From Plectrocnemia conspersa (lineage: Eukaryota > Arthropoda > Insecta > Trichoptera > Polycentropodidae), in the NCBI GenBank assembly GCA_009617715.1, contig VTFK01000051.1:1298800-1362799 (forward strand): DNA of 64,000 nt, read 5' to 3'. The notes under the pieces were generated by a model. That model did not search any database and was not told the DNA's origin. It worked only from the letters and a program-made list of their open reading frames with translations. Both the position numbers and the translations under genes were made by a program. The number at the start of each line of letters is the position of its first letter. The stretch's first letter is position 1. This document shows, piece after piece, positions 1-13,287 of the stretch.

Positions 1-200
1 AATTTATTTGCACAAAGTGGGTTCTTAGAGCACCAAAGCAACGATAAACCCGCCGGCCGGTTAAAGAAATCAAAAACCGCAAAAATTTGTTGTTCATTCA
101 AATACATTTTATCTTATGAAAAAGTTTCTTATCTGAGCGTCTTTTTATATTGCAAAAATAAAACGATTCCGAGTGTTTATGTATGATTCAGCCCCATTTT
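1..200. repeat. Interspersed repeat, copy 1 (GCCGCCGGCCGGTTA-type core)
   Basis: This intronic stretch upstream of the first CAPS exon resembles 39630-39840 by eye. Shared blocks include GCCGGCCGGTTA, then an A-rich run, AATTTGTT-CTCATT, and TTTCTTATCTGA-TGTCTT near the end. The second copy carries about 50 extra bases in the middle. No coding capacity or terminal repeats are evident, so the family is unknown. The left boundary may lie outside the window. Confidence 0.55.
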
Positions 201-263
201 GGAAACGCTAGTATCTTGTTCATTTTAAAACCCTCATACTAAATCATCATTTTTTTAATAAAG

Positions 264-3200
264 GGTTGGTTCTCGCCCGGGCAAGTATTCGTACTAGACG
301 AGTATTGCGCCAGGTATGGAGTCAGAGGTTGCTACCGACACTTATGCTACCTGGCTGATCTACTCGATACTGCCCAAGCTGGTACTCAGACGATTGATCC
401 AACTTTGATTCACTACTCCTTTGCCTTCTGCGCGTCGCACGTTCACGGAAACAGGTATTAAACAAATACCAATACCTTAACTTTTTCATCAAACTAACTT
501 AATTTTTTTATTCCAGGCCAGACGGCGTCGGCAGCATTACGGTTCTCGAAAAGGACAAGTTCGCTGATATCAAGGAAAGATTAAAAGAGCTACTGCAATA
601 CCAGATAACCAACTTTAGATACGCGTTCCCCTTCGGAAGGCCAGAGGGTGCTTTGAAGGTGGGTTTGACCGTTATGAATACCTCTTACTTCTGAAATTTT
701 AATATATTTTTGCTAACAGGCCACTCTGAGCTTGCTCGAAAGAGTGCTTATGAAGGACGTGGTTACGCCTGTACCTCCAGAAGATGTGAGGAATATGATC
801 AAGACCAGCTTGGAAACAGCAGCTCTCCTTAACTATACACAACTGTCGCAAAAGGCCAATATCGAAGGTGCCATTGAAATTCCATTTTTTTTTTTGCCCC
901 TGTGACATATGTTGGCTGCCACAAATCTTTCATAATATTTAAAAAATATCTATAATAATACAGTATATAAAATTATTTTTCAGAGGATCTCAGAGGCGAG
1001 TCCATCGTCCCCCCTGCAAAGAAACTTGAAGATTTAATACACCTGGCTGAATTATGCGTAGATCTTTTGACGCAAAATGAAGAACACTATGCTGAGGTAA
1101 ATTCCATTTTTAAAAATGAATCGGTTAAAAAACATATTTTATTCTAAATGTATATAAAAAAATATTTTATAAGAATTGTTTACATCTCTGACAAAAGATG
1201 TAAACTAAAAGTAAAATCATTAGACGGTCGTTGATTTCAGACTATTAAATGGTATTGTTCCAAAATTTAATTTACAATATTCCGTCTAAGGATTCAACCG
1301 AAAAAATCGTAAATGGCCTGCTAATCTCAAAATTGGATGTTTTAGTCATGAAATTTGCATATAATTGTGTTACAATATTAATCAATTATTATTATTATTA
1401 ATAAAAATAATTATAATCATAGATTTATTATATTTAAAAATATATACTATGAACATTTATATTGGAATATAGTTTCATGGGTGGCATTTATACACAGATT
1501 GACGTTTTTATTGACGTAAAGTTACTATAATAGTAACATGGTTATTTATGTCCAACCAAAAAATGTGTTACCCTCGCCGCCGTCTCACCAATGTTGCCGC
1601 TTAGTTTTTGTCGTAAATAAATCGGCCCCCACACTAAAACTAATAATATACAATTAAATGTTCATAGTAATTTTTAAAATTATGTGACTATTAACAATAT
1701 TTTTTAACATATAAATTTATAGTATATTATTAATATTATATGTACATTAAATATTTAAAAAATAATGTTAAAAGTCACAATTTATTAATCGATGTCGTCT
1801 TCAATGTCGTATTTCTGAATTTCACACACTAAATTTACTGATTTACTCAATCTAATGTTTATTTTTTTAAAAAATATAAACTAAAGAGTAAATCACGTGA
1901 TACAAATATATACGGGCAATATCGAATATTAGATCCACAATAAATAGCTCACTCATCATGATGGTAAATCTGAAAAGGTAAAGGTATATAATGTCCTACT
2001 AATCTTTGAAAAGCCCTGTATATATTGTCAAGTATTTATTTAAAAAGTGCACCTTCGTTGTGATCTATTATTGTTGTTGTTCCTGCCTATCTCTATTTTG
2101 TGTGCTCTTTCTCTTATTTTGTTCCGCAGGTTTATAACAAACCGGATTCTAGCGGTCAACCAAACGTAATTAAACAATTTATATTTATTGTATACATACT
2201 ATATATTATGTTCAGAATCACTATATTATTTAATAATATATATATATACATACACATCATTATAGATTGTAATATATACTCATCACATTATTTTTATACG
2301 ATACACCATATACTGTTGAAAACACATCACGTACTATTTAGATGGCATTTGTAAAAATAATTCGACATACATTACTTCAAGTAATGTAATAATAATATGA
2401 TGAACAAATTATCATTGAATAATTATATTATATTTTTATTAGACATGCTTGTGTTTTTTTGGTATTTGTTGTCTAATGAAGTAATGTATTTAGGTATTAA
2501 ATATGAAATGTTCGAAGTTTGGTTAATTATACTACAAAAAAAGCAAAATCACTAAAATTAGTCAGACACAAAATAGCACTACTTCTTCACAGCTGACACT
2601 GCATTAAGAAGCTGGATATCCTCACAGAAACAAGCATAAAAAATTTTTAAACACTTTGCTCGAAGATGTTATAGAACCTTTTTTTTAGGATAAAAGTATA
2701 CAATAAAAATACACTGGAATATAATAAATGATGATAACCTTACTCTCTTATATATGAGTAAAAAAATTCGCAATGTGGCGTTTCATTTTACAAAGTAGTC
2801 TTTTTTATCGCAAACGTTTTACCATTGTATATCATATGCCAAAAATGGTTTTGTCACTGCAATTTATAATTTAATAGCATATTTTCAGATAAACCTATAA
2901 ATTTGGCTAAAATATTTTGGACCGTTTTTAGAACTCCTGATTTAATACTTACATTGAGAATCTAATTAAAAATACATGTTATTTTAATAAACCTGACAAC
3001 ATTGAAGCATAGGAGATTTTGTTTTCCGCCCCTTTCGGTGGAACGACCAATTACAAAAACACTTTAGATTAATCACACGTATTATTTATTCACAAGGCAT
3101 TTGCAATGATCACTGTAAATCTTTCTTATGAATGAAAAGTATTTCGATTTAATTATTAAAATTTTTTCTCATGGTGGTGTTCTATTTTAACAAAAAAGTG

Positions 3201-6200
3201 CATTTTTTGTCTTAGATTCATATTTCCATATCACATGCGGAAACTCGTTTATTTAATTTATGATTTAATAGCATATTTTTTTACTTCTCATACCGTTTCT
3301 AGACCTACCGATTTAATCCTTCCGATGGGAGAACCAATTGCTGAATTGTGTAACACACGTCAAAAATAAAATTAAAAATAGTTTTGATTTTTGCCGTAAA
3401 GTTAATTATGTTATAATATTAATTAATGTAGCACACATTCTTATACCTTGCCAATTGATTTAAAATATTAATATTATTTGAATAGTAATATAAAACCTTT
3501 TTAGTAAATCATGCATAATTTAAAATCTATTTGATTCTAATAGAGCTTTCAGTTTATCAATACCCATAATGGTCCTATAGTTCGCCAAAGTGACTCACTT
3601 TTATGATTAAAATCGAAAAAACGGAAATTTATACCAAATATGTTGTTGACATTTTAAGCTTTTTACTTTTCCAAAATTTTCTAAAAATAGATCCAACAAA
3701 AATAAATCAAAACATTCGAACATTTCATACCTAAAATATTAACCTTATATTACTATAATATATGATACTCTTTTTAGCGTTTTCTCTTACTCCACATTAG
3801 TAAAATTATAAATAATATATATCTAGTTTTTTTATATTTTTATTTTCAGATACTTTAACTTTTCAAAAATACGCAAAATTATTATTAAATATATTTTTTT
3901 TAAAGATAACGAATCATATTATTTGATGAGTTTTTAAAATAAAAAGCGATTTTTTTTTTGATAAAAAATGCTACAAGGAATTGATTTTATCATTTTTGCT
4001 ATCGTATGAAGGTAAATAATATACTGCCATATTTTATTTTGCTGATGCTTTATACAATTTTATAAAAAAATCTGAATGATTTTTTCATCAAATCAGTTCA
4101 AATACAGTTCAAAAGAACTAATTCTGTTATATGTTTCATAATGTATTGTAATTAATATAAAAAAATATATTCAATCATAGAAATCCAAATAAGTTTTACT
4201 TAATGAAGAATTACATAAACAATATTTTTTAATAACATATTGCACAATATAAATATATTTAAATACAAAAATTGTATCAACACATACATCAAATACATAC
4301 TAACATTATCCAAATTTCCACAAAGAATAAAATACATCCGGATAGTTATTTATATAATTATTTTAAATTATTCAATGATAATATGTGAGCATTATTAGCT
4401 TTATTATTGTTAAATTATATTAAATCAGATTTATCTTTTAAAACTCACATTAAAAATAAAAATAATAAATTTATAAATTAATATTTATACACAAGTTATC
4501 GTTGGCAAAATATAAAAAGTCACTGATCAATAAAAATAAAATAAAAATATGTATGTAACGATTAAAATATTATTTAATTTTATGCAATATTTATTTATTT
4601 GAGCATGCATCATTTTATTTATATATGTCGTATTAGAGCTTTCACCATTAAATTTGCTTAAGCTTAAATTTATATCACTGTGTTCACTCACGCTTAAATT
4701 TTATGTGCGTATTGTTGATAATAAATAAAAATAATAATAACGGTATGTAATAATCATTATAATATAAACGAAATAGTTAAGAGCTAGAATAGCTTGATGT
4801 TTCAGTTTGTAGTGAGCTTTTTATGAGAAATGTTATTAATTTTTTAGCTTCGACGAAGATGTTCGTGTGTATATATGGAATTAAATAATAATAATAAATT
4901 TATGAATACGTTGAGCTTATGCCTAAATGTTTTTTTAGGCTTTCGCTTGGTTCTCCGATCTTCTCGTCGAACATTCTGAAATATTTTGGTCACTCTTTGC
5001 TGTGGATATGGACAGGGTGTTATCTGAGCTTCCGCCAGACACTTGGGACTCCTTCCCACTGTTCCAGATTCTCAACGATTTCTTAAGATCAGAAGGTAGT
5101 ATTCCATTAAATTTTTAATAAATTTCAGCAAAATGGAATACGCAATACTAACAAAAATCGATTCAATTTCATCAGCCGGCTCACACGGAATGACGCCCCA
5201 ACAGAAGAAAGCTGCACAAGAAAACCGTTTGTCATAATCCTAATTAAATATTATGTTTTTAGAATCAAACAAAATCAATCTTGTGTATTAAAATATTAAA
5301 TATCAAAATGTAAATGGAAAAAATCTAGGTCAAAAACGTAGTTTAAATATTTATTAGGCAGTTGAAAAATTGTAATGCCGATTCAAACCGCGCACTATTA
5401 TATTTATGTATATTTTGTCAAAGGTTTTGCAGTATTACTTTTAAATATAAAAATAAGAAACTGCTTCTTATTTTCCTATATACTAATTAATCTATATATG
5501 TTGAATGATGTCAAAGAAAACCTAAAATAAATTAATTTAACAAATATATAAAATTTTCAGCCAACTTAAAAATGGGCAAGTTCCACGAACATCTGCGTGA
5601 AACTTTCGCTCCGTTGGTGGTCAGATACGTGGATCTAATGGAATCTTCAATAGCTCAGAGTCTTCATAAAGGCTTTGAGAAAGAAAGATGGGAAATTAAA
5701 GGGTGAGTAATATATAATTTCAAAAGTAATTTTATCATGATCTGACAGTTACTTCCAATGCAACATAATGGTCAAAATATATTAAAATAAAAAAAGGAAG
5801 CTTCTCATAGCCTACATTAAAAAAAATAATGTACAATTCCAGTGTATTAAGAAACTGGGTTGTAAATATAAAGTGTAGCCACAATACTCAAAGAAATGCT
5901 TGGCCATTTTTTTTCTATGAGAGATTTTTTGTCTACTTATTTTCAGTGAGATGCCTATTCACAGAGGTTTATTTGCAACAAATTGCCACTAGCCACAAAG
6001 ACGATTGTTATTTATAGAGTGTACTTTATGTTTCAAGCTCTTAAAATGTTTCTCACTGTGGTGTTCCGTTTTACCGCATTTTTTGAACAGTTTAAACGCT
6101 TTATCACGAGCCGAGCTAGGCATTTTTATTTTTATTAAATAGCACGATTGTGAATAAAAGACTAATATAAATAAATAATCAATATCGTTTGTGTAGAAAT

Positions 6201-9200
6201 GGATGTGGCACGTCTGAAGAGTTGTTCTGGAAATTGGACGCTCTGCAATGCTTCATCAGAGACCTTCATTGGCCAGATGCTGAGTTTAGGACTCATCTGG
6301 AGCAACGTCTAAAGCTCATGGCCACCGATATGATGGAGAGCTGTGTACAAAGAACGGACGCTGCCTTCCAAGTATAAATATAAAAATGAACCACTTGAGA
6401 TTTCAATGCATACATATGTTAAAACTTTATCTTTACAGTCCTGCCTGAAAAAAAGCGTCACATTCATATCGACTGATTATATATTGCCTTCTGAAGTTTG
6501 CGCTATGGTCAATGTGATATTAGATGCCAAGAACCAAGCGTTCAAGCTGTGTACCGTGGATGGAGTAGACGTGGTAAATATACAACATCATTATAATAAT
6601 TTTCTTTTATGTATCATATATTTTTGTGCAAAACAATATATATAAGTACTTAATTCAACGACCTATTTACCTATATATATATATAAATATATAAACCATG
6701 TAATTATAAATATGTTTATACAAAACTATGTCGGATGTGGTTGGAACGCGACAGATAAGCTATCAGACCAGACATAAATATTTACTCGTTCAAAAAAAAA
6801 GTAAAAGTTAAATCTATGACCGCTAAAAAATATACTATATTTTACTGCAATTATTAAACATTTTTTTGCTAAAATTTAAATTTGATTGTTTCAGCACTCG
6901 TACCACAGTAGAATGGATACTTTGATCGACGGATGCATAACTACTATGACTAGCACTTTATGTAGCAGATTGCTAGCTGTTTTAGAAGCAGTCATGGCCA
7001 AGCTAGCTAGATTCGACGAAGGAAGTCTAATTGGTTCAATTTTGACAATAGCGGTTAGTAAATGTTAAGTTCTAGCAGTTTACATTTATAAAAATTATTT
7101 TAAAATTTATTTTAGAACGTTTCTGGATCCGGCAAGGATATGGGACAAGGATATGTTACGTTCATGAGAAACAGCATGGATCAAATCAGATCAAAGGTCA
7201 AATTCTGAACCTGAAATTTTATATTTTGTTGAAAATGTATGATTAATATATTTATATGCAGGTCACGGATGAATTGTGGATTTTAACCCTATTCGAGCAA
7301 TGGTATGCGGCACAGTTAAATCTAATCGGAAATTGGTTAACGGATCGATCTGCTCTTCACCCACACCAATGTGCCTGCTTATCCATCATAATTAAAGTGA
7401 GTTAATCAGGAAAAGCAGATATATTTTTTAATAAAATATATTTATAGATCACAAAAAATATTAGTTAGCTATCACTACTTAACAAATTATTTAAATTACT
7501 AACAATAATTTTGGGGCTTCCATATATTAATCTTGTTGCAAAATCTATCGTATTTTCTGTTGGTATAGTGGACGATTTATGAATCTCAGTACAGATATGT
7601 TTTTAATCGACAAATTATCTCTCTTTAAATTGCTTATTATTCTGCCTTCTGTGATTACTCGTTGTGCAACCGTTAGTCTCGGATTGTAATAATATTTTAT
7701 TTGTATAAATTTTATTTATTTATAATTCGGATTAAGCTATGAAATTTTCAGAGTTCGAAATTATATTTATGAGAATGAATTTCATATATGCAATCCCTAC
7801 ATATAATTTATTTATTTATTTATTCTAATATTTTTCTTAATCCTCTAATAATGTAAAAAATTATAAATTAGAATATTTAAACAATAATATAATTTTTATT
7901 TTAATATAAATTTTAGGTTAATAATCAAAAAAAGAATTTGTAAATATATGTTATTTTTCTTTTTAGATTTAAACTCAAATATAAAATAATATCCATTGCA
8001 AATTTTAAATAAACATAAAATACATATTTTTTTTTTTTAAAAAATAAACCAAATAAAATATATCGTGAACGGTTAATTTAAAAAATAAATAAAAGCTTAT
8101 TTTAACGACTTGCAAACCATAGTATAATTTATTTTTAATTAATTGTCAAATTGCTTTTTATTTCAGAAAATGTACAGCGATTTCGAACTACAAGGAGTCA
8201 TTGATGATAAGTTAAATAGTAAAGTATATGAAAAGGTATCTACAAGAATGCAAGCAGAAGAAGCCACTTGCTCCTTGATCATGTCTCAAAGAGATGACTC
8301 AGGGTGAGTTTATCTTTTTACATAGATATAAAATAGTATATAAATAAAATAAATAAGATCGAAACGTATTTTTTGGTTCACTCCATACCGACGTTGTATA
8401 AAAGTGAATGGACAAACCTTATCACTGAGTTGACATACTCAAACCGATTAAAGAACCACAATCGCTTTCCTTTGCGATAAAATATGTGCAGGACGCATTG
8501 GCGGTAAGTTGTCAAGCCCTGCACATCTACAAAATAAATATAAAATGCAAACAGTGGTTTTCAAGGAATAAGTTATTTTTAAAATTTAAAAATATTGTTT
8601 TTTAATAACATAAAAGTACAAAGCATAAATAAATGCAAATTTTTCGATTCTTCATTTTCAAAATAAATCAATCACCGAGCGTGACAAAATACGTCGCCTT
8701 TAAAACACAAACTACGCGTCGAATTAGACTGAAAATTAACATGCATATCACAAACAATACTGTCAACCTAAAAAAATAATGAAACAATCAAAAACGAGAT
8801 TTTAAAGCCATTGTTATTTTTACGTTACAACTATTATTATTTAGCATGACTGATTAGTCAAATAAAAATCTTATATATAATACTTTTAAGCTGCTTCCGG
8901 ATGCACTTACTTTAAAATGAAACACTCAAAGTTCATTTCTCTGTTAATTGTATAATAATTATATGAGTCACAGTGATTATAAAAATGATTTTAAAAAGAC
9001 CTGTGGAGAAACCTAAAATGAAAGCAGGCCAACGTATTTTTAACTGTGAATCATATCATACAAAAATGATCGTTTTTTTACAGCTCCAATCAACTTTTCA
9101 AATAAATTGACTATTTTTAAACACGAGCAAAACTTCGAAAATCTGTGCGAATTTGTTGCGAACACCCACCGAAATGAATTCGGTCCGCTATTAGTCCGCA

Positions 9201-9727
9201 TGCGGTGTGTTATGAGTCATTCAAAAATACGATAGATAAATATTTACTGTTAACTAGCGTTTCGTAAGAGTCCGGTTACGTTTCGCTTTTGCTGCAGTAT
9301 GCTAAAGGCGTAAAAGTTGAAGGTCCGGTATCCGCACACTGACTAGCTACGGTACCTCACGATAGTGAGGTACCGACAGCTAGTAATTATATATTTTACA
9401 GTTTTTTATGTATTTTTAAAAACTATTAAAATTAATAATATATATTTAAATATTAAATGAATTGATTAACATGCTTATATTTTAGGGGCGGAGAGGATGG
9501 ATCTGAAGATGGTGCACGAGGTGGAAAATCGAGATTGGAAGCTTTAGCCGAAGACGGAAAGCTCGGAAATGTCACAGCTGTCGTTGGAAAAGTATTTTTA
9601 TTTATTTATTATATATACATATTTTAATATTATTTACTAAAATATATTTGTTTAGGTTGGAAACATGTTCGGAAGAGGCATAGGCGAACTGTCTACCAAA
9701 CTTGGCGGTGCTTCTAGTTGGTTCTAG
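264..9727 (+). CDS. Cadps: Calcium-dependent secretion activator (CAPS/Cadps), 3' part
   Basis: CAPS is a cytosolic and membrane-associated priming factor for dense-core vesicle exocytosis; it works with syntaxin/SNAREs and PIP2. Only the C-terminal half, about 630 residues covering the MUN/MHD region and the tail, is in the window. Exons: 264-454, 517-658, 720-867, 984-1096, 4939-5095, 5561-5702, 6197-6371, 6439-6573, 6895-7053, 7116-7196, 7262-7396, 8167-8303, 9486-9591, 9656-9727 (TAG). All phases join without a stop. Diagnostic stretches are [101 protein letters not shown] and LEQRLKLMA, all strongly conserved in animal CAPS. The tail ends GGASSWF. The N-terminal C2 and PH domains must lie to the left. 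The acceptor of the first exon (AG at 262-263) is inferred. Confidence 0.95.
1097..4938. other. Large CAPS intron (3.8 kb)
   Basis: This is the largest intron of the visible CAPS gene and is very AT-rich. Apart from the candidate microexon at 2130-2165 and a small stem-loop at 1178-1205, no coding sequence or TIR-bounded element was recognised. Confidence 0.6.
2130..2165 (+). CDS. Cadps: Candidate CAPS cassette microexon (36 nt)
   Basis: This is a 36-nt open segment reading [12 protein letters not shown]. It is preceded by a long pyrimidine-rich tract ending in CCGCAG at 2124-2129 and followed by GTAATT. The flanking CAPS exons (984-1096 and 4939-5095) meet at a codon boundary between GAG (E) and GCT (A). 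A 12-codon phase-0 cassette would therefore insert in frame between NEEHYAE and AFAWFSDL. Inclusion is inferred; the flanking exons also join perfectly without it. Confidence 0.45.
9342..9384. repeat. Long hairpin in last-but-one CAPS intron
   Basis: Two arms, 9342-9360 and 9365-9384, are reverse complements of each other with about two differences, around a 4-base loop (GATA). The core is GGTACCTCAC / GTGAGGTACC. It could be a foldback element end or a structured intron segment. Confidence 0.6.
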
Positions 9728-9808
9728 CCAATACAGTATTCAAAAACAGTACAATCATTGCTGCTGGTCGTTGGTTATTAAAAATTTAGACTTTAAAGTC
9801 GCAATCTA

Positions 9809-9814
9809 AATAAA
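9809..9814 (+). terminator. Putative CAPS polyadenylation signal
   Basis: This is the first AATAAA downstream of the CAPS stop codon (TAG ending at 9727), in an A-rich 3' UTR context. The transcript could also run further, because the downstream sequence is AT-rich with several similar hexamers. Confidence 0.4.
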
Positions 9815-9906
9815 AAAGCACACACGCGAGACTTGAATAATTGACTGTATTTGTTAATGTTGAATAGAACGCAATATAATTAGCGCGATGTACGAAACGT
9901 TGCTAT

Positions 9907-11288
9907 TAGAGTTCCCGATTCGAATATTCGATATTCGAATATATTCGCCATGCTTTCGAATGTTTTCTTTTAATATTTCAATATCGCCTTCGAATATTCG
10001 AATAACTCAAAAATCACGCAAGAGTTCGTTTAACTGAACTGCACAATCCATTAATATATTAATCATGTTGTACACAGTTTTTATGAGTGAATAGCAAATG
10101 AAATAATTTATTAAATGTTGCAGATACTTTAAGAATATTTAACGTAAGAACACTCGTATATTACATATTGTTTTAATAATAAAAATATATGTTTTAAGCT
10201 ACTATATGATATTTACACTCTGGTTGTTCTATGAATGTATTATTAACTAAAGCTTTTGTTTTTATATTTTTTTTTATTCAATAATAAAGTAAATATATGT
10301 ATGCTATCCATTTGACATCAAATAATATGAAGCAATTACTTGTGACTTGTGAGTAGTGGAGTGAACATTCTTAAATCAACCAGAGTTTAGTAAGTTATTT
10401 ATTTATAAACCTCCATCTTAAAACCATATATTATACAGAAGACCTAAAAAAACATTTTTTAAATGTTTATGTAGTTTTAATAACATAAAAATAAATAAAT
10501 TCATTTTTAAAAGCTAATTTTAAGATCTTATTACAAATATTAAAAATAAAACCATACATGTATCACAGTACTGTTGCTAATTTATAACTAAAAAATAATT
10601 TAAAGATAAAAGCTCGTTGCAATACATTTTAATATATATATAATCTGTTTAAAAAAGTACATTACAAAAAAATGTTATTTAAATAGCTCTAATTGTCGTG
10701 ACGCAAAACTTTAAAGCAAGAATAAATAAAAGTTGTTAATGGAAGTGTAAATAAATTTCTAATCAATACAATGTATATGAAATATTTTATAGATATTGAT
10801 GTTAAACTGTTACTGTGCCCATAACAATAGTGATTTATCCTTACTTATTATTTAATATCAAATAATTGCTATTTTATAAAATTTTAAATATACATAATGA
10901 CTCATGATACATTAGAATAATTGACAACCGCTTTTTCCAACCATATATACAACACTAGTGTATTGGTTTCACTTAATTACACTATTAACATTCATCAAAC
11001 GGCCGTTATTCTTCATTCTATCTGTCGGCTAGATTTTTGCATTGTCTAGCTCAATATACAGACATTTACATATATAAAAAGCAATATTAAACTAAAAATA
11101 AAACATTTGAGTTAAAATAAGCACTAAGATTTAAGCAATATATACATATAAATAATACATTGTTCATATTCTATAGCTCCGATAGATTTGTCTTTAAAAT
11201 GGCAATCATGTATATTTTTTTTGTATTATTCGAATATTTTTAAGTACAATATTCGAATAGTTAAAATGGCGAATATTCGGGAACTCTA
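9907..11288. mobile_element. TIR element with TAGAGTTCCCGA ends
   Basis: The left end reads TAGAGTTCCCGA and the right end is its reverse complement (TCGGGAACTCTA). Inside each end lies ATATTCGCCAT, or its complement, and clusters of TTCGAATATTCGAA-like palindromes (9918-10000 and 11228-11275). The TAGAG start fits the 5'-YARNG rule of hAT elements. The flanking octamers match only partly (GTTGCTAT versus CTTGTTGT), and a TA duplication is an alternative reading. No transposase was seen, so it is a non-autonomous element of about 1.4 kb. Confidence 0.6.
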
Positions 11289-11868
11289 CTTGTTGTCCAT
11301 TGACATTAAAATTTATTTTTTCCGTCTCTATATTTGTTTTTTTCGTGTTGTTCATCTTCACAGCGATATTTGTAATCGTATATCCACGTTGACACTTTAT
11401 AAAGTTATTAGCTAAAGTTCTAAACCACCAGGCGATATTTATATTATGGTTATTAGGGCTATGTATCGGATAGTTTTACTGTGATAAGGATTGGCTCGTA
11501 TAAAAAATATGTATGTAATAAATATTTATATGTATATGCGCAGAGCGATGCCGATGGGATAGTGAATTTTTGATAAACGCTAGAAAGGGCTATAGAAATG
11601 CTTTCTCGTTTTATTTAGATTGTGCCCACATATGATACGATAGACGCCAAAATTCGGCATAGCTCTGTGTATTTTATACAATGTACAATATACATGGTGC
11701 GACACAAAAAAGATGAGGATATGTATAAAAGTTTCTGGGGACTTGAATGTTAAGCTTTGTCACAATCGTCTGGTAGGGTTTATATAATATTTATAACAGT
11801 TTTAATCTTTCTTATATAAACTCTCTGATTTTGACATACTTTGACATCTCCAGTTCGATTCTATAGAC

Positions 11869-12412
11869 CAGTGGTTCCCAACTTTAAGGCTCTTGAAAAG
11901 TGAGCAACAATATTTTAATATATAAAAAAATTAGCAGATTTTTTTAATATATATATATACCTTCAAACCTCATAAATTTATGATTTTTTAACTATAAATG
12001 ACAATGGTTAATTATTATAATTTTGATTAATAAATAAGCAGTTTTAAAGAGTAAAATAAAAATTCAAAGAAAATCTTATAGTGTACAGCAGAAAACCCAA
12101 AAAAATATTTTGATTTAATATTTTTTATAGAAATATATTTTTTTATTATAAATTATGATTTTCTTAACAAAATGATTAGCATTACTAAATTTTATGTAAA
12201 ATATTTTAATTTTTATCACATTTCTTAAAGCCAATAGAATAATTCCTAGCTACGTCTTAAAACATTATTATTTTTTTTAATATATTGCAAAATTTATTTA
12301 AACAGAGGTTTATATGTTTTAATAAATAATTTTTTTATAGCAATCAAAAAAAAAATTTTAGAACTCTAATTTTATTTATATAAAATTGCAGGCCAAAGTT
12401 CGGGAACCACTA
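11869..12412. mobile_element. hAT-like MITE (CAGTGGTTCCCAACTTT ends)
   Basis: The left TIR is CAGTGGTTCCCAACTTT and the right end reads AAAGTTCGGGAACCACTA, its imperfect complement. The flanking octamers CTATAGAC and ATATAGAT match at six of eight positions, as expected for an aged hAT target-site duplication. The 544-bp AT-rich interior has no coding capacity. Confidence 0.75.
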
Positions 12413-13245
12413 ATATAGATATTTTAATGGGATACTATTAGAGTTTCTCTAAATTTTAGATTATTTTATTCAAAAACACGTTCGTCTGAACTTAAATCAG
12501 TAATATTATTATTCTAGTATATTTCTCTGATACTACAATCTTCTGAATATCTAAGAATCAATACGGCAATCATATTAAAAATATAAAACAGATTTATTTT
12601 TTGTGTCGCAGTGCGTATATGCAATAACAAAACTAGTGATGATTCGTGTCAAAGCGAACAAGTTCATTTGGTGTAAATTAAATAATATATAATACATAAA
12701 TATTTTTGCTCACATATTACAAAACGAAACGTTGCTACGAAAAAATGAAATAAAAAAAATTCTCAAACTCTCTCTTAACACTGACAGTGTATAAATTTGT
12801 CTTGTACAAAAAACGCCTACATATATTTCTGATATAATATTTATTAAATATATGGATCCAGGCGATCCGTTATAGAGTGTTACTAAACTATATTTGCTAC
12901 ATTATCTTCAAAGAATCTATTATATTATGTGTGTATATATATACACGCATTCGCTTGAAACCCTATTAATTAACGTTTATTATCTTAATCTTCTCTCTAT
13001 ATACATATGTATTTAAAAAATCAAGTTAGCGATAAAATCATATACCTATAATATTATATTATATATTTACGACCTAATACTCGTTAACGTTATTAACATT
13101 TTACGTTACAATATTTCTGAAATATGCTAAAAAGTAAATGAACGTGTCGAACATGGATATTATATATGTATTCTTGATTTATATATTAAAAAAATAATAA
13201 TGGAAAAAGTAGATGTATTGGACCAAAATTTAGCATGACAAATTC

Positions 13246-13249
<4 letters not shown>

Positions 13250-13280
<31 letters not shown>
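13250..13280. repeat. (AT)n microsatellite
   Basis: This is an uninterrupted TA dinucleotide run of about 30 bases in the intergenic region. Confidence 0.9.

Positions 13281-13287
<7 letters not shown>

Noticed and set aside
699..908. Minus-strand ORF of 69 codons
   Set aside because: It is the antisense of a conserved CAPS exon and intron border; the + strand exon is strongly conserved.
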